From NCBI GenBank assembly GCA_026002815.1, contig BPGB01000010.1:1-64000 (forward strand): a stretch of DNA of 64,000 bases, written 5' to 3'. The number at the start of each line of letters is the position of its first letter. Position 1 is the stretch's first letter. Shown piece by piece: positions 1 through 7,548 of the stretch. Made by a program: the position numbers and the translations under genes. Below the pieces are notes generated by a model, which saw nothing but the letters and a program-made list of their open reading frames with translations, searched no databases and was not told the origin of the DNA. This DNA comes from Candidatus Woesearchaeota archaeon. Its GTDB lineage: Archaea > Nanobdellota > Nanobdellia > Woesearchaeales > UBA9642.

Positions 1-2
1 TA

Positions 3-86
3 ACAAAAATAATAATTATGGATGATAAAAAGATAGAAGATACTCATTGTATTATTCTTGATTTAATAGATAAATTTTTTAATTGA
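3..86 (+). CDS. 3' end of a truncated upstream gene, or a 22-codon ORF
   Basis: This frame is open from the left window edge to a TGA at 84-86. The only internal ATG is at 18, which would give a 22-residue peptide. Because the frame stays open to the edge and the next gene starts eight bases downstream, I read it as the tail of a gene that begins outside the window. The product is not recognisable. It ends in a hydrophobic and acidic stretch (LDLIDKFFN). Which of the two readings is right cannot be decided from this window. Confidence 0.35.
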   Translation, partial: TKIIIMDDKKIEDTHCIILDLIDKFFN

Positions 87-93
87 TAAAACT

Positions 94-1152
94 ATGAATT
101 TAAAACCTATTGGTAAGCGTGAGTTTGATAATATAATATTTAATGTTTATGAAGTTGAAAACATAAAACAAAATTCTAATGATTGGTACAAACTAAGAAA
201 AGATTATATAGGAAGTAGCGAGATTGCTACTATATTAAATCTCTCTAAGTTTTCATCTATAAAAGAATTGATAATAAAAAAGGTATTTCCTGAAAAGATA
301 GATGAAAAGAAATCAAACCGAATGATAATGGGTTCTATTTTGGAACCAGTGATTGGAGATTTTATATTACCTTATTATGAGAACTCACTAGAACAAACAA
401 TTGAAAATTATAAGCAAAATAAAAAGATTAGAAATGTTGTGAAAGATGATTCAGTATATATCATAAAAATAAAGAATATCTTCTATGACAAAGAATTTAA
501 CATAATAGTGAGTCCTGATTATATAGATACAGAAGAAAAAATACCATATGATATAAAAACAATGACAAAATTTAGTTATGATGCATTTATATCTGATACA
601 AACCCAACAGATTATATTTGGCAATCGATAATGCAACAAATTGTATACGATTCTGAATTAGGATATTTATTCATAATGATAGACGCTAATGATATAAAGT
701 TATTTGAGATAAGAGCATCCGAATATTTACCAATGTTAGATGCTATTTATAACGAGTTAGATAAATTTTATTCTGATATAGAGTTCGCAAAATCTATAGG
801 TTATGAAGAATTTATGAATAAGTATATAGACATAAAATTTGATACAAGACATTTGGACGACCATACAGAAAAAGAACTGATAATAACAAAGAATAATATA
901 AACGAAGTATTTAGTAATTCAAAGATTATACATAATGATGTTATCAATAATATGTCTTTTGACATGTTAATAGAACTATGTCAAAAATATATTGAAATGA
1001 ATGAGTATAAAAAAGAATTATCAAAAGAAGAAGACAAAATAAAATCAATCTTTAAACAGATTGGAAATGGATATAAAAATATATTACTAGATGTAGATAG
1101 CGAGTACACTGTAAAAATTAACCTGGAAAGATTTAAAATAAATATCAAATAG
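94..1152 (+). CDS. YqaJ-like / lambda-exonuclease-type recombination nuclease
   Basis: Probable 5'-3' dsDNA exonuclease that would make single-stranded ends for phage recombination. Seen in the protein: a GSSEIA segment (residues 41-46) after a WYKLR helix, matching the 'R..iGgSdia' entry of YqaJ-type nucleases; MGSILEP with Glu84; then SPDYI (Asp141) and YDIKT (Asp153, Lys155), which fit the PD-(D/E)xK core. The conserved helix WQSIMQQIVYD (about 175-185) fits the family Q-x(4)-Q position. The 352-residue length is normal, and the C-terminal third is helical and unassigned. The start is the ATG directly after TAAAACT, the leader seen before other genes here. The neighbouring Sak4-like ATPase and SSB support a recombination role. 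In the core Asp153 replaces the usual Glu, which the PD-(D/E)xK class allows. Confidence 0.8.
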   Translation: MNLKPIGKREFDNIIFNVYEVENIKQNSNDWYKLRKDYIGSSEIATILNLSKFSSIKELIIKKVFPEKIDEKKSNRMIMGSILEPVIGDFILPYYENSLEQTIENYKQNKKIRNVVKDDSVYIIKIKNIFYDKEFNIIVSPDYIDTEEKIPYDIKTMTKFSYDAFISDTNPTDYIWQSIMQQIVYDSELGYLFIMIDANDIKLFEIRASEYLPMLDAIYNELDKFYSDIEFAKSIGYEEFMNKYIDIKFDTRHLDDHTEKELIITKNNINEVFSNSKIIHNDVINNMSFDMLIELCQKYIEMNEYKKELSKEEDKIKSIFKQIGNGYKNILLDVDSEYTVKINLERFKINIK

Positions 1153-1153
1153 G

Positions 1154-1582
1154 ATGTTAGGTATTCTCAACAAAACAAAAACAAACTATAAAAATATTTT
1201 GGAATATAAAAGAGTGCAAGAGTTGACAAAACATGGTGTTGTGTTCAATAATATATATCAGTGTGATGTATTAAAAATAATAGTAAGACTATCAAAAGAT
1301 ATAAGCAATATTAATAGTCTTATATTATTCAACCACGAAGTATTACTTGATATTGATTTGATTGTAAAAGATATAATATTTAATGAAAACAAATTTATAT
1401 TCGAAAAGAAAAAAGATGAGGAATATAATCTAAATATAATAACAAATGTTCAATTAAAGTTTGATGAAAATATAGAAGAAGTAATGAATATAGATACAAC
1501 AAGAATAGTTATAGATATATACTCAAAAGAAATATATGAAATAATTAAAAAAGAAGTTGTAAATATATTAGAGAATTATTAA
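1154..1582 (+). CDS. hypothetical protein between nuclease and Sak4-like ATPase
   Basis: Not recognised. It is a 142-residue, Lys/Ile/Asn-rich soluble protein with no signal peptide or membrane helix. The start ATG lies one base after the stop of the nuclease gene, so the two are probably translationally coupled. The C-terminal half alternates hydrophobic and charged residues (NVQLKFDENIEEVMNIDT..RIVIDIYS), suggesting beta strands followed by a helix. Its position inside the recombination operon suggests an accessory role in DNA processing. That is inference from context only. Confidence 0.6.
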   Translation: MLGILNKTKTNYKNILEYKRVQELTKHGVVFNNIYQCDVLKIIVRLSKDISNINSLILFNHEVLLDIDLIVKDIIFNENKFIFEKKKDEEYNLNIITNVQLKFDENIEEVMNIDTTRIVIDIYSKEIYEIIKKEVVNILENY

Positions 1583-1608
1583 ATTTGTAATCTAAAAATA
1601 TTAATAAA

Positions 1609-2376
1609 ATGAGTAATCTAAGTTTTATCATTAAAAACAAGCCAAGCTATTCTAATATAAAGCATGTTGTTTTATACGCATTACCAAAAATAGGTAAGAC
1701 GACAGCTGTTTCTTTGATACCAAACAATGTTATTTTAGCCTTCGAAGACCAATCTTTCTTTGTTGAGGCTGATATTATAGATATGAGAGCTAATAATGAC
1801 GAACAAATAAAAAACAAGCTAAAAGAGTTGCCTGAGTATGTAAAATCTCTTAAAGAAGCTGGATATAAATTCATAACAATAGATACTCTTTCATCAATGC
1901 TCCCTTTTGGAAAATATCTCGGTGAAGCCCTTTATTCTAAGACTTTGATAGGTAAGAACTGGTTCTCTAAAAATAAAGCAGAATATGGCGATCTTTTGAA
2001 TCTTCCAAAAGGATTAGGCTACGAATATCTAAGACAAGGTATAAACAGAATATATGATTATTTATTTGATTCTGGATTAAAAGTAATAACAGTAGCTCAT
2101 GTGAAAGAAAAATATAGCGACGAAACTGGAAACGTTTCTATGTTGGATATAGACGCTCCTGGTTCGCTGTCAAGAAGCATCGCAAAAGATGCACAAATAG
2201 TAGGATATCTTACCAAGAAAAAGAAAGATGAAGTTTGGATTTCCTTTAAGAATTTTGATAACACTATAACTGGAACAATCATAAAAGAGCTTCAAGACAC
2301 AGAAATACTACTAACAAAAAGAGAAGATGATAAAATTATATCAAACTGGGATGAAATACTAAAATATATATCATGA
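1609..2376 (+). CDS. Sak4-like RecA-fold ATPase (phage recombinase type)
   Basis: RecA-fold ATPase of the AAA_24/Sak4 kind, which in phages replaces RecA or the annealase and works with an SSB. Seen: beta strand HVVLYA followed by Walker A LPKIGKTT (25-32), and Walker B FITIDT (88-93). A third conserved block KVITVAHVKEKYSDETGN fits the sensor strand of the family ('vi.iaH.k....d'). Length 255 aa is typical. The start ATG follows a 26-base AT-rich spacer. The end overlaps the helicase start by four bases (ATGA), so the two are coupled. The order nuclease - ATPase - helicase - SSB is a coherent recombination/replication cassette. The exact family (Sak4 against a generic AAA_24 protein) would need a profile search. 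Confidence 0.8.
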   Translation: MSNLSFIIKNKPSYSNIKHVVLYALPKIGKTTAVSLIPNNVILAFEDQSFFVEADIIDMRANNDEQIKNKLKELPEYVKSLKEAGYKFITIDTLSSMLPFGKYLGEALYSKTLIGKNWFSKNKAEYGDLLNLPKGLGYEYLRQGINRIYDYLFDSGLKVITVAHVKEKYSDETGNVSMLDIDAPGSLSRSIAKDAQIVGYLTKKKKDEVWISFKNFDNTITGTIIKELQDTEILLTKREDDKIISNWDEILKYIS

Positions 2377-3317
2377 ATATAATCTCCATCAAAGATCTAT
2401 TAAAAAATTACTATAAAGAGTTTGAAAAAGATAAAAGTTATTTTATAAGTAAATATGAGTTCTTATATAACAAGTTAAGAAAGGATCAGGGATATATAAT
2501 TACTATAGCTGGAAGACCAGGGCATGGAAAAACTGTGTTAAGGCAAGCTATATTGTGGGATATAATAAATCGTAATCAAGATTGTATATTTAATATAGTT
2601 GATTTCCAATTAGATGTTCCATTAGCATATCTCATAGAAAAAGATATGGCGAGAGAAGGATATAATTCAAATAATAAAGAACATCTAGTGGAATTTGGAA
2701 AAAGAATAATAGAAAGAGGAAATAATATACATTTCATTGATAGCATAAATAATGTGGAAGAAATATATACCGCTTCAAGATATATATTTGATAATAATAC
2801 TGGTGCAAATGTTTATAATATAATGACTTTAGACTTTGCAGGTTTATTACCTCATTCTAAAACTGAAGGTGGAATAGCAGAGTTCTTAAATATATGTAAA
2901 AAATTGAGAAGAGAGCATAATTGTATATGCATTATATTAACACAGCTGAATAGAAATGTAAACGATAATAGTCGTATTAAACCTTCTAGTGCTCTTAATA
3001 GAATTCTTGATACAGATATATATGGTTCTGATTTGTTTATGCAATACAGTGACCTATTACTTACTATAGATATACCAATTAAGCGTGGTATAAGTATATG
3101 GTCAGAAAAAAGTATAATGTGCGACAATAATACTGTGATTATAACTTTATTGAAAGATAGAATTAGCGGAAATCTTTCTACTTATGTATATGAAAAAAAT
3201 AATTTTGATTATATATTCAAGTTTAATGTCGATGAATCTATCAATATAAATAATAACAATGTTCAAGAAGATATATATGACGAAGAAATAATAGATGAAG
3301 AAGAATATGATTCTTAA
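2373..3317 (+). CDS. DnaB-like (SF4) replicative helicase, helicase domain only
   Basis: RecA-fold hexameric helicase that would unwind the phage replication fork. Seen: Walker A AGRPGHGKT (46-54), a charged segment after it, Walker B MTLDFAGLL (151-159), and the DnaB-type H4-like sensor IILTQLNRN (188-195), where Gln-Leu-Asn-Arg is a strong DnaB hallmark. The protein has 314 residues and lacks the N-terminal primase-binding domain of bacterial DnaB; only about 40 residues precede Walker A. The C-terminus is very acidic (EDIYDEEIIDEEEYDS). The start overlaps the preceding stop (ATGA), and the end overlaps the SSB start as TAATG. A DnaG-like primase and a PolB lie downstream in the same operon, so this is the likely replicative helicase. 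Confidence 0.85.
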   Translation: MNIISIKDLLKNYYKEFEKDKSYFISKYEFLYNKLRKDQGYIITIAGRPGHGKTVLRQAILWDIINRNQDCIFNIVDFQLDVPLAYLIEKDMAREGYNSNNKEHLVEFGKRIIERGNNIHFIDSINNVEEIYTASRYIFDNNTGANVYNIMTLDFAGLLPHSKTEGGIAEFLNICKKLRREHNCICIILTQLNRNVNDNSRIKPSSALNRILDTDIYGSDLFMQYSDLLLTIDIPIKRGISIWSEKSIMCDNNTVIITLLKDRISGNLSTYVYEKNNFDYIFKFNVDESININNNNVQEDIYDEEIIDEEEYDS

Positions 3318-3967
3318 TGTCTAACCTTAAAATTTTAAAAACTATGACAACAATTGAAGAATTACTAAATTCTGGTTCCGAAAAATCAGACAAACCGTTT
3401 GGTTATAAGATTGAACCTGGTATAAAAATGTTTGAGTTACAAGATATCGAAGTTAGAAATATCAAAACTTCAAAAGGTAACAAAGTAAATATAATATTAG
3501 TAGGAGAAAATAAAACGGATGATGTAAAAATGTTTATCAAGCTACTAAAGTTTCCATTCGGAGCTGATTCATTTGTTAAAGGACCAGCTATTATCACATT
3601 AAAACTTTTACAAGCTTTAGGAAAGGATGTGAGTGATATACTTAAGATGAATGAGAAACAATTTGTTTTATCGTTTGCTAGTATATTTGAAACGTTATCT
3701 TCAAGCTTAAAGGATGCTACGAAGAAACCTATTCTATCAATTGTTATAGATAAGGAGGGATATGTTTATAATGGAACTAAAGGTTATAGTTTCTTTCTTA
3801 TAGATGTAGCTAAGAAAATAGAAGATCTAAAGTATACCAAAATTAGTTATAATAAAGAACATGACCCTGTCCTTATCGATACGGATAAAGAACTAAAAAG
3901 TTTGCCTGAAATAGAAACTAAAGCACAAATAGACCCAGAAAATATTGATAATGATTTACCGTTTTAA
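3317..3967 (+). CDS. single-stranded-DNA-binding protein-like, with SSB-type acidic tail
   Basis: The protein ends in ENIDNDLPF, the classic SSB C-terminal tip (acidic run plus Leu-Pro-Phe) that recruits partner proteins. The body (about 40-170) alternates strands and turns (KMFELQDIEVRNIKTS.GNKVNIILVG) and could be an OB fold, but I do not recognise a specific family. Two starts compete. ATG 3317 overlaps the helicase stop (TAATG). ATG 3344 (207 aa, MTTIEELL) sits directly behind AAAAACT, the leader seen before other genes here, and may be the true start. Placement beside the exonuclease, Sak4-like ATPase and helicase supports an ssDNA-binding role. Confidence 0.7.
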   Translation: MSNLKILKTMTTIEELLNSGSEKSDKPFGYKIEPGIKMFELQDIEVRNIKTSKGNKVNIILVGENKTDDVKMFIKLLKFPFGADSFVKGPAIITLKLLQALGKDVSDILKMNEKQFVLSFASIFETLSSSLKDATKKPILSIVIDKEGYVYNGTKGYSFFLIDVAKKIEDLKYTKISYNKEHDPVLIDTDKELKSLPEIETKAQIDPENIDNDLPF

Positions 3968-4433
3968 GGTCTCAACACAACCTTATTTTTCATATATTCT
4001 GTTTAATATAGTAAGAAGAGTAAACATATATGATGGGGGATACACTTCCATAGTGTATCCCCTATATAATGACTATTATAAAGGAAAAACGTTGGAATAT
4101 ATATCTGATAGCTTGTTTAAACTGCTTAATGAGATATATGTATTAAGAAAACATCATATAGATTATATTAATAATTATTATGGTTCCTATACTATGCATG
4201 TTTTAAGTGATAGGCGTAATCATGGTTTTATATTGCATTACTTAATAAACGAATTAAATAATAATTGCGTGTTAAGGAAAGTGAATATAAATAAAATAGA
4301 TTTTGATAATCCATATTATATATACATTAAGAATTCGGAATATATTGTAAGACAATGTAATATAGAAGAAGTTGAGGAAGTATGGGATAAAAAGTTCATA
4401 AATATATTCTATCCTTATAGATATGAAACATAG
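3945..4433 (+). CDS. hypothetical protein with a hairpin inside its coding sequence
   Basis: Not recognised; 162 residues, rich in Tyr, Asn and Ile, with a hydrophobic N-terminal third (YFSYILFNIVRRVNIYDGGYTSIVYPLY) but no clear membrane helix. Its start overlaps the SSB gene by 23 bases (ATG 3945 or 3951), and its end overlaps the next gene by 11 bases. A perfect 11-bp inverted repeat at 4036-4062 lies within the codons for GGYTSIVYP. This hairpin may act on the transcript rather than the protein. The function is unknown. Confidence 0.6.
   Translation: MIMIYRFKVSTQPYFSYILFNIVRRVNIYDGGYTSIVYPLYNDYYKGKTLEYISDSLFKLLNEIYVLRKHHIDYINNYYGSYTMHVLSDRRNHGFILHYLINELNNNCVLRKVNINKIDFDNPYYIYIKNSEYIVRQCNIEEVEEVWDKKFINIFYPYRYET
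4036..4062. promoter_or_regulatory. perfect 11-bp inverted repeat (RNA hairpin candidate) inside a gene
   Basis: GGGGATACACT (4036-4046) and AGTGTATCCCC (4052-4062) are exact reverse complements with a 5-base loop TCCAT. The stem is far more GC-rich than its surroundings. It lies 69 bases after the SSB stop. No U-run follows (TATATAATGAC), so it is not a standard intrinsic terminator. It may be an mRNA processing or attenuation element, or a protein-binding site. Confidence 0.6.
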
Positions 4434-5442
4434 CTCTGAGATATACATGTTTCATACAGGAACAAGTGAAAATAAAAGATTAGGTAGAAATGACCTGATC
4501 AGCGTCCTTAAGATGGTTGGGAATAATATGGATTCCTACAATTCATATGAGTTTGATTTTGCCAATATGAACAATCCTTATATGCCTTCTTGGGGTCAAT
4601 ATATGATTGATAATAGGATGGTAGAGAATACCGATTATCTTCCTGATTACCTGCCAAGAACTTTTTCTGTCCTCACTAAAGGTAAAGATAAAGGTTTTGT
4701 TTATTATCTATTACCTATATTGACAAACATGGTCCCTGTAGTTTCTAATGCTTTCTCTGTTAAAAATTATACAAAATATGAAGAGATATTCTTACATACG
4801 ATATACATAAAAACTCCACACATATGTGATATAGTTATCTCTTATTCCAGGGAATTATATGTGGTATATAAGGATATGCTAATAGAATACATAAGTACTA
4901 ATCCGATAGACTTTATAAACATACAAATAGAAACTTTAAAAATATGTAGGAATATACTAAATAAAATAAAACAATCTAAACATATATATGACTTAGAAGG
5001 AAATGCTGTAATAGATACAAATTATTCCTTAATATTTAAGAGTATTATAAATTTTGATTACTATAGATTGGTTAGATGTTTAATCAAAAAAAACGATAAA
5101 ATAACTCTATTATATACAATAGATCATAATAATTCAATATTATTCGATGCTATTGTAAAAAATAGTTCAAAAATCCTTAAAGAACCAATGAACGAATTAC
5201 ATAGTTGGATCGATCCAATTAGTCATAATTGTGATTATTATTTTCATCCTGACTCTATTATCATAGACTTTTATAGAAATAAAGCAGAAATAAATATTGA
5301 AGATAAAGCTCTAAAAATAGATATAAGAAATAATTACCTACATAATAGAATGGCTATAAGTCCTAATTGGATTATACCAACATCATTCATAGGTAGATTT
5401 GTTTTAGCTTGTAAGTTTATTAAAAGATTGAATTCATTATGA
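4423..5442 (+). CDS. hypothetical protein of the replication operon
   Basis: Not recognised; 339 residues. The N-terminal 60 residues are polar (HTGTSENKRLGRNDLISVLKMVGNNMDSYNSYEFDFANMNNPYMPSWGQ in outline), followed by a mixed region with TKGKDKGFVYYLLPILTNMVPV. The C-terminal half is helical and Ile/Asn-rich. There is no signal peptide, Walker motif or metal cluster. The start codon lies inside the end of the previous gene, and the stop overlaps the primase start (ATGA), so it is translated as part of the replication operon. Its position just before the primase suggests a replication accessory protein, on context alone. Confidence 0.6.
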   Translation: MKHSSEIYMFHTGTSENKRLGRNDLISVLKMVGNNMDSYNSYEFDFANMNNPYMPSWGQYMIDNRMVENTDYLPDYLPRTFSVLTKGKDKGFVYYLLPILTNMVPVVSNAFSVKNYTKYEEIFLHTIYIKTPHICDIVISYSRELYVVYKDMLIEYISTNPIDFINIQIETLKICRNILNKIKQSKHIYDLEGNAVIDTNYSLIFKSIINFDYYRLVRCLIKKNDKITLLYTIDHNNSILFDAIVKNSSKILKEPMNELHSWIDPISHNCDYYFHPDSIIIDFYRNKAEINIEDKALKIDIRNNYLHNRMAISPNWIIPTSFIGRFVLACKFIKRLNSL

Positions 5443-6473
5443 ACATAATAGATTTAATAGAAATAAAAGATTATATAAAAAGTAAAGGACTAACAGAAGA
5501 ACATATATTTAAAAGAATATTAAATATTGAAAATAAAAATCTTGATGGTTATAGAGAATATAGTATGTTTAATATAGAAGATACACCAAGTCAGTTTATT
5601 TACTGGAATGATTTTTTTAATGAGTATAGATTTAAAGATTTTTCATCAGGAAAAGAAGGCGATATTATAGATTATGTCGCCTATAAATATTTTGAAGGAA
5701 ATAAAACAGATGCAAAGAAAGCAATAATGAATATATGTGATGAAATAGTAAATAATAAGATATCGATTAAATTAGATAACAAAAACAAAGATTCAATTGA
5801 ATACAAATTAAAGAAATCAAAACTAGATAAAATAAATTCCTTAAAAATTTTAGGATTTGCTGATAAGTATTACAATAACAAAAAAGATTTATACTTCGTA
5901 GAAGAATTAAAAATACATCCAAAAATAATAAAAGAATTTGGAGTACTAACAGTAATAGATGAAGATAGAACAAAATTCCTATATGTAGATGCTGATGGTA
6001 CCTTTTGCCAAATATATGATCCTTTTGCAGATAATAAGATGTTTAAATTCTATAACATAAGTTCATTTAAAATGGATTCATTACCATTTGGTTTTAAAGC
6101 AAAAATAAATAGTATGAATAGTATTAAGAATATATACATATGCTCTTCAATTAAGGATATGTTATGTTTAAATAATCATTTCTATATAAATTACATGCTA
6201 TATAACTTAGCAGTCACTTACTTAAATGAAAGAGTTATTGACGAAAGAAATATACATGATATTATGAAAAAGTATAATTTATTTGTTATATTTGATGGAG
6301 ATGAGACTGGATTAAAAATATCTTCAGAAATAAAGAAGATAAGCAAAAAAATAAAAGTTATAGATGTAAGACAGTCATTCTATGATGAGGATACCATGAA
6401 ATATAAAGATATTGCTGAGATGCAGCAAGACAGAAAAGATTTAAATAAACTAAAACTTGATTGCTATGTCTGA
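5439..6473 (+). CDS. DnaG-like primase (Toprim), zinc-less N-terminus
   Basis: Primase that would lay down RNA primers for PolB. Seen: the Toprim Asp motif LFVIFDGDETGLKIS (DGDETG at 286-291) and a downstream KYKDIAEMQQ (about 321-331) in the place of the family's 'KD.aE'. The N-terminal block QFIYWNDFFNEYRFKDFSSGKEGDIIDYVAYKY (about 52-84, shown in part) matches the CHC2 primase finger fold ('..F.s...GDiidfv') but has no Cys/His ligands. The strand that should carry the first Toprim Glu reads IYICSSIKDMLCL (about 232-244), with Ser where Glu is expected. Either another residue takes the Glu role or the activity is altered. Length 344 aa suits a phage primase. The start overlaps the previous stop. 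Confidence 0.75.
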   Translation: MNIIDLIEIKDYIKSKGLTEEHIFKRILNIENKNLDGYREYSMFNIEDTPSQFIYWNDFFNEYRFKDFSSGKEGDIIDYVAYKYFEGNKTDAKKAIMNICDEIVNNKISIKLDNKNKDSIEYKLKKSKLDKINSLKILGFADKYYNNKKDLYFVEELKIHPKIIKEFGVLTVIDEDRTKFLYVDADGTFCQIYDPFADNKMFKFYNISSFKMDSLPFGFKAKINSMNSIKNIYICSSIKDMLCLNNHFYINYMLYNLAVTYLNERVIDERNIHDIMKKYNLFVIFDGDETGLKISSEIKKISKKIKVIDVRQSFYDEDTMKYKDIAEMQQDRKDLNKLKLDCYV

Positions 6474-7548
6474 ACTAAATTTCGATTGTGAAAAAGGTTA
6501 TATGATAACAAATAAAGATAATACTATAAATTTGAATAAGTATAATGAGACTGTTCGTTTACATAGTTTATATAGCTCAGATGATATCCGTAGCGACATA
6601 GTTACACTTATATTACTACCATATTTTTGTAAAGCAGATACAACTTATTACGATTATTGCCTATCATCTGAGAATTATGATAAAGGATTACTGCTCTGTA
6701 AAGCAACTCATATTATTAAAAACGGAAATGTATATTATAGTGGTACAATAAAAAATGATGAAACTAATTCGTTAGTAGTTCTTGATTTTATGTATAAAAA
6801 CAAAAATACTAACAATGATAAAATATTTGATTCGTTATCAAACGGATCTATATTCCTTGATAGTATATATAATATCAGTTCTTCTTCCATCCTTACAATA
6901 ATAGTAAGTAAAATAGAAAGTGATTTATATAATATAAAACTTCTTTTATTAGAAAAGAACCAAGAATTCAATCAAGTATTAAGAGCTATTAATAATTGTA
7001 AATATGATAAACTTCCGAATAGGTATGTTTTATCTATATTATCTTTCTATAACATTCTATACACTTATAATTCTATTACAAAAGAAACGAATAAGCCAAG
7101 TTTAAGTAAAGAACTTTCAAATACGATTAAAACGATGGTAGAAATTGTATCAAATGTTGAAAAAGATAATGAAATAGACTTTCTTAAAAGGCTATACATA
7201 ATCGTTTCATTACTATCTAAACACAAGTATCCTATTCAAAAGAACGACAATAGTATAAATATATATGATTATTTTTACTCGAATATAAATATAACAAATA
7301 CTTCAGATCTTGTCACCAATGAAATAAATAAGCACGCTTTAAGAAATTTAAATATACATAAGGATGATATCGATATAGCAGAAATTTTATTCAAAAAAGG
7401 AAATGTTAGTTTGTTTGAGCGTATAAGAGAGTTTAATGCTATAGATGTTGACGAAGAGTTTCTAAGATCAATAAATTTTTATGAGTATCCTTTTGAAGTT
7501 TTTACATTAGAAGGAGAACTCGTCAACCAAAAATATCTAATAAAATGA
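6466..7548 (+). CDS. hypothetical protein between primase and DNA polymerase
   Basis: Not recognised; 360 residues from ATG 6466 (MSELNFDCEKGYMITNKD). An in-frame TTG at 6457 is possible, but the ATG overlapping the primase stop is the better start. The N-terminal half looks beta-rich with short Asn/Asp loops. From about residue 180 the protein is helical (SILSFYNILYTYNSITKE..SKELSNTIKTMVEIVS). There are no catalytic motifs and no membrane helix. It is coupled to PolB by an ATGA overlap. The tight packing between primase and polymerase suggests a replisome accessory role, which is unproven. Confidence 0.6.
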   Translation: MSELNFDCEKGYMITNKDNTINLNKYNETVRLHSLYSSDDIRSDIVTLILLPYFCKADTTYYDYCLSSENYDKGLLLCKATHIIKNGNVYYSGTIKNDETNSLVVLDFMYKNKNTNNDKIFDSLSNGSIFLDSIYNISSSSILTIIVSKIESDLYNIKLLLLEKNQEFNQVLRAINNCKYDKLPNRYVLSILSFYNILYTYNSITKETNKPSLSKELSNTIKTMVEIVSNVEKDNEIDFLKRLYIIVSLLSKHKYPIQKNDNSINIYDYFYSNINITNTSDLVTNEINKHALRNLNIHKDDIDIAEILFKKGNVSLFERIREFNAIDVDEEFLRSINFYEYPFEVFTLEGELVNQKYLIK

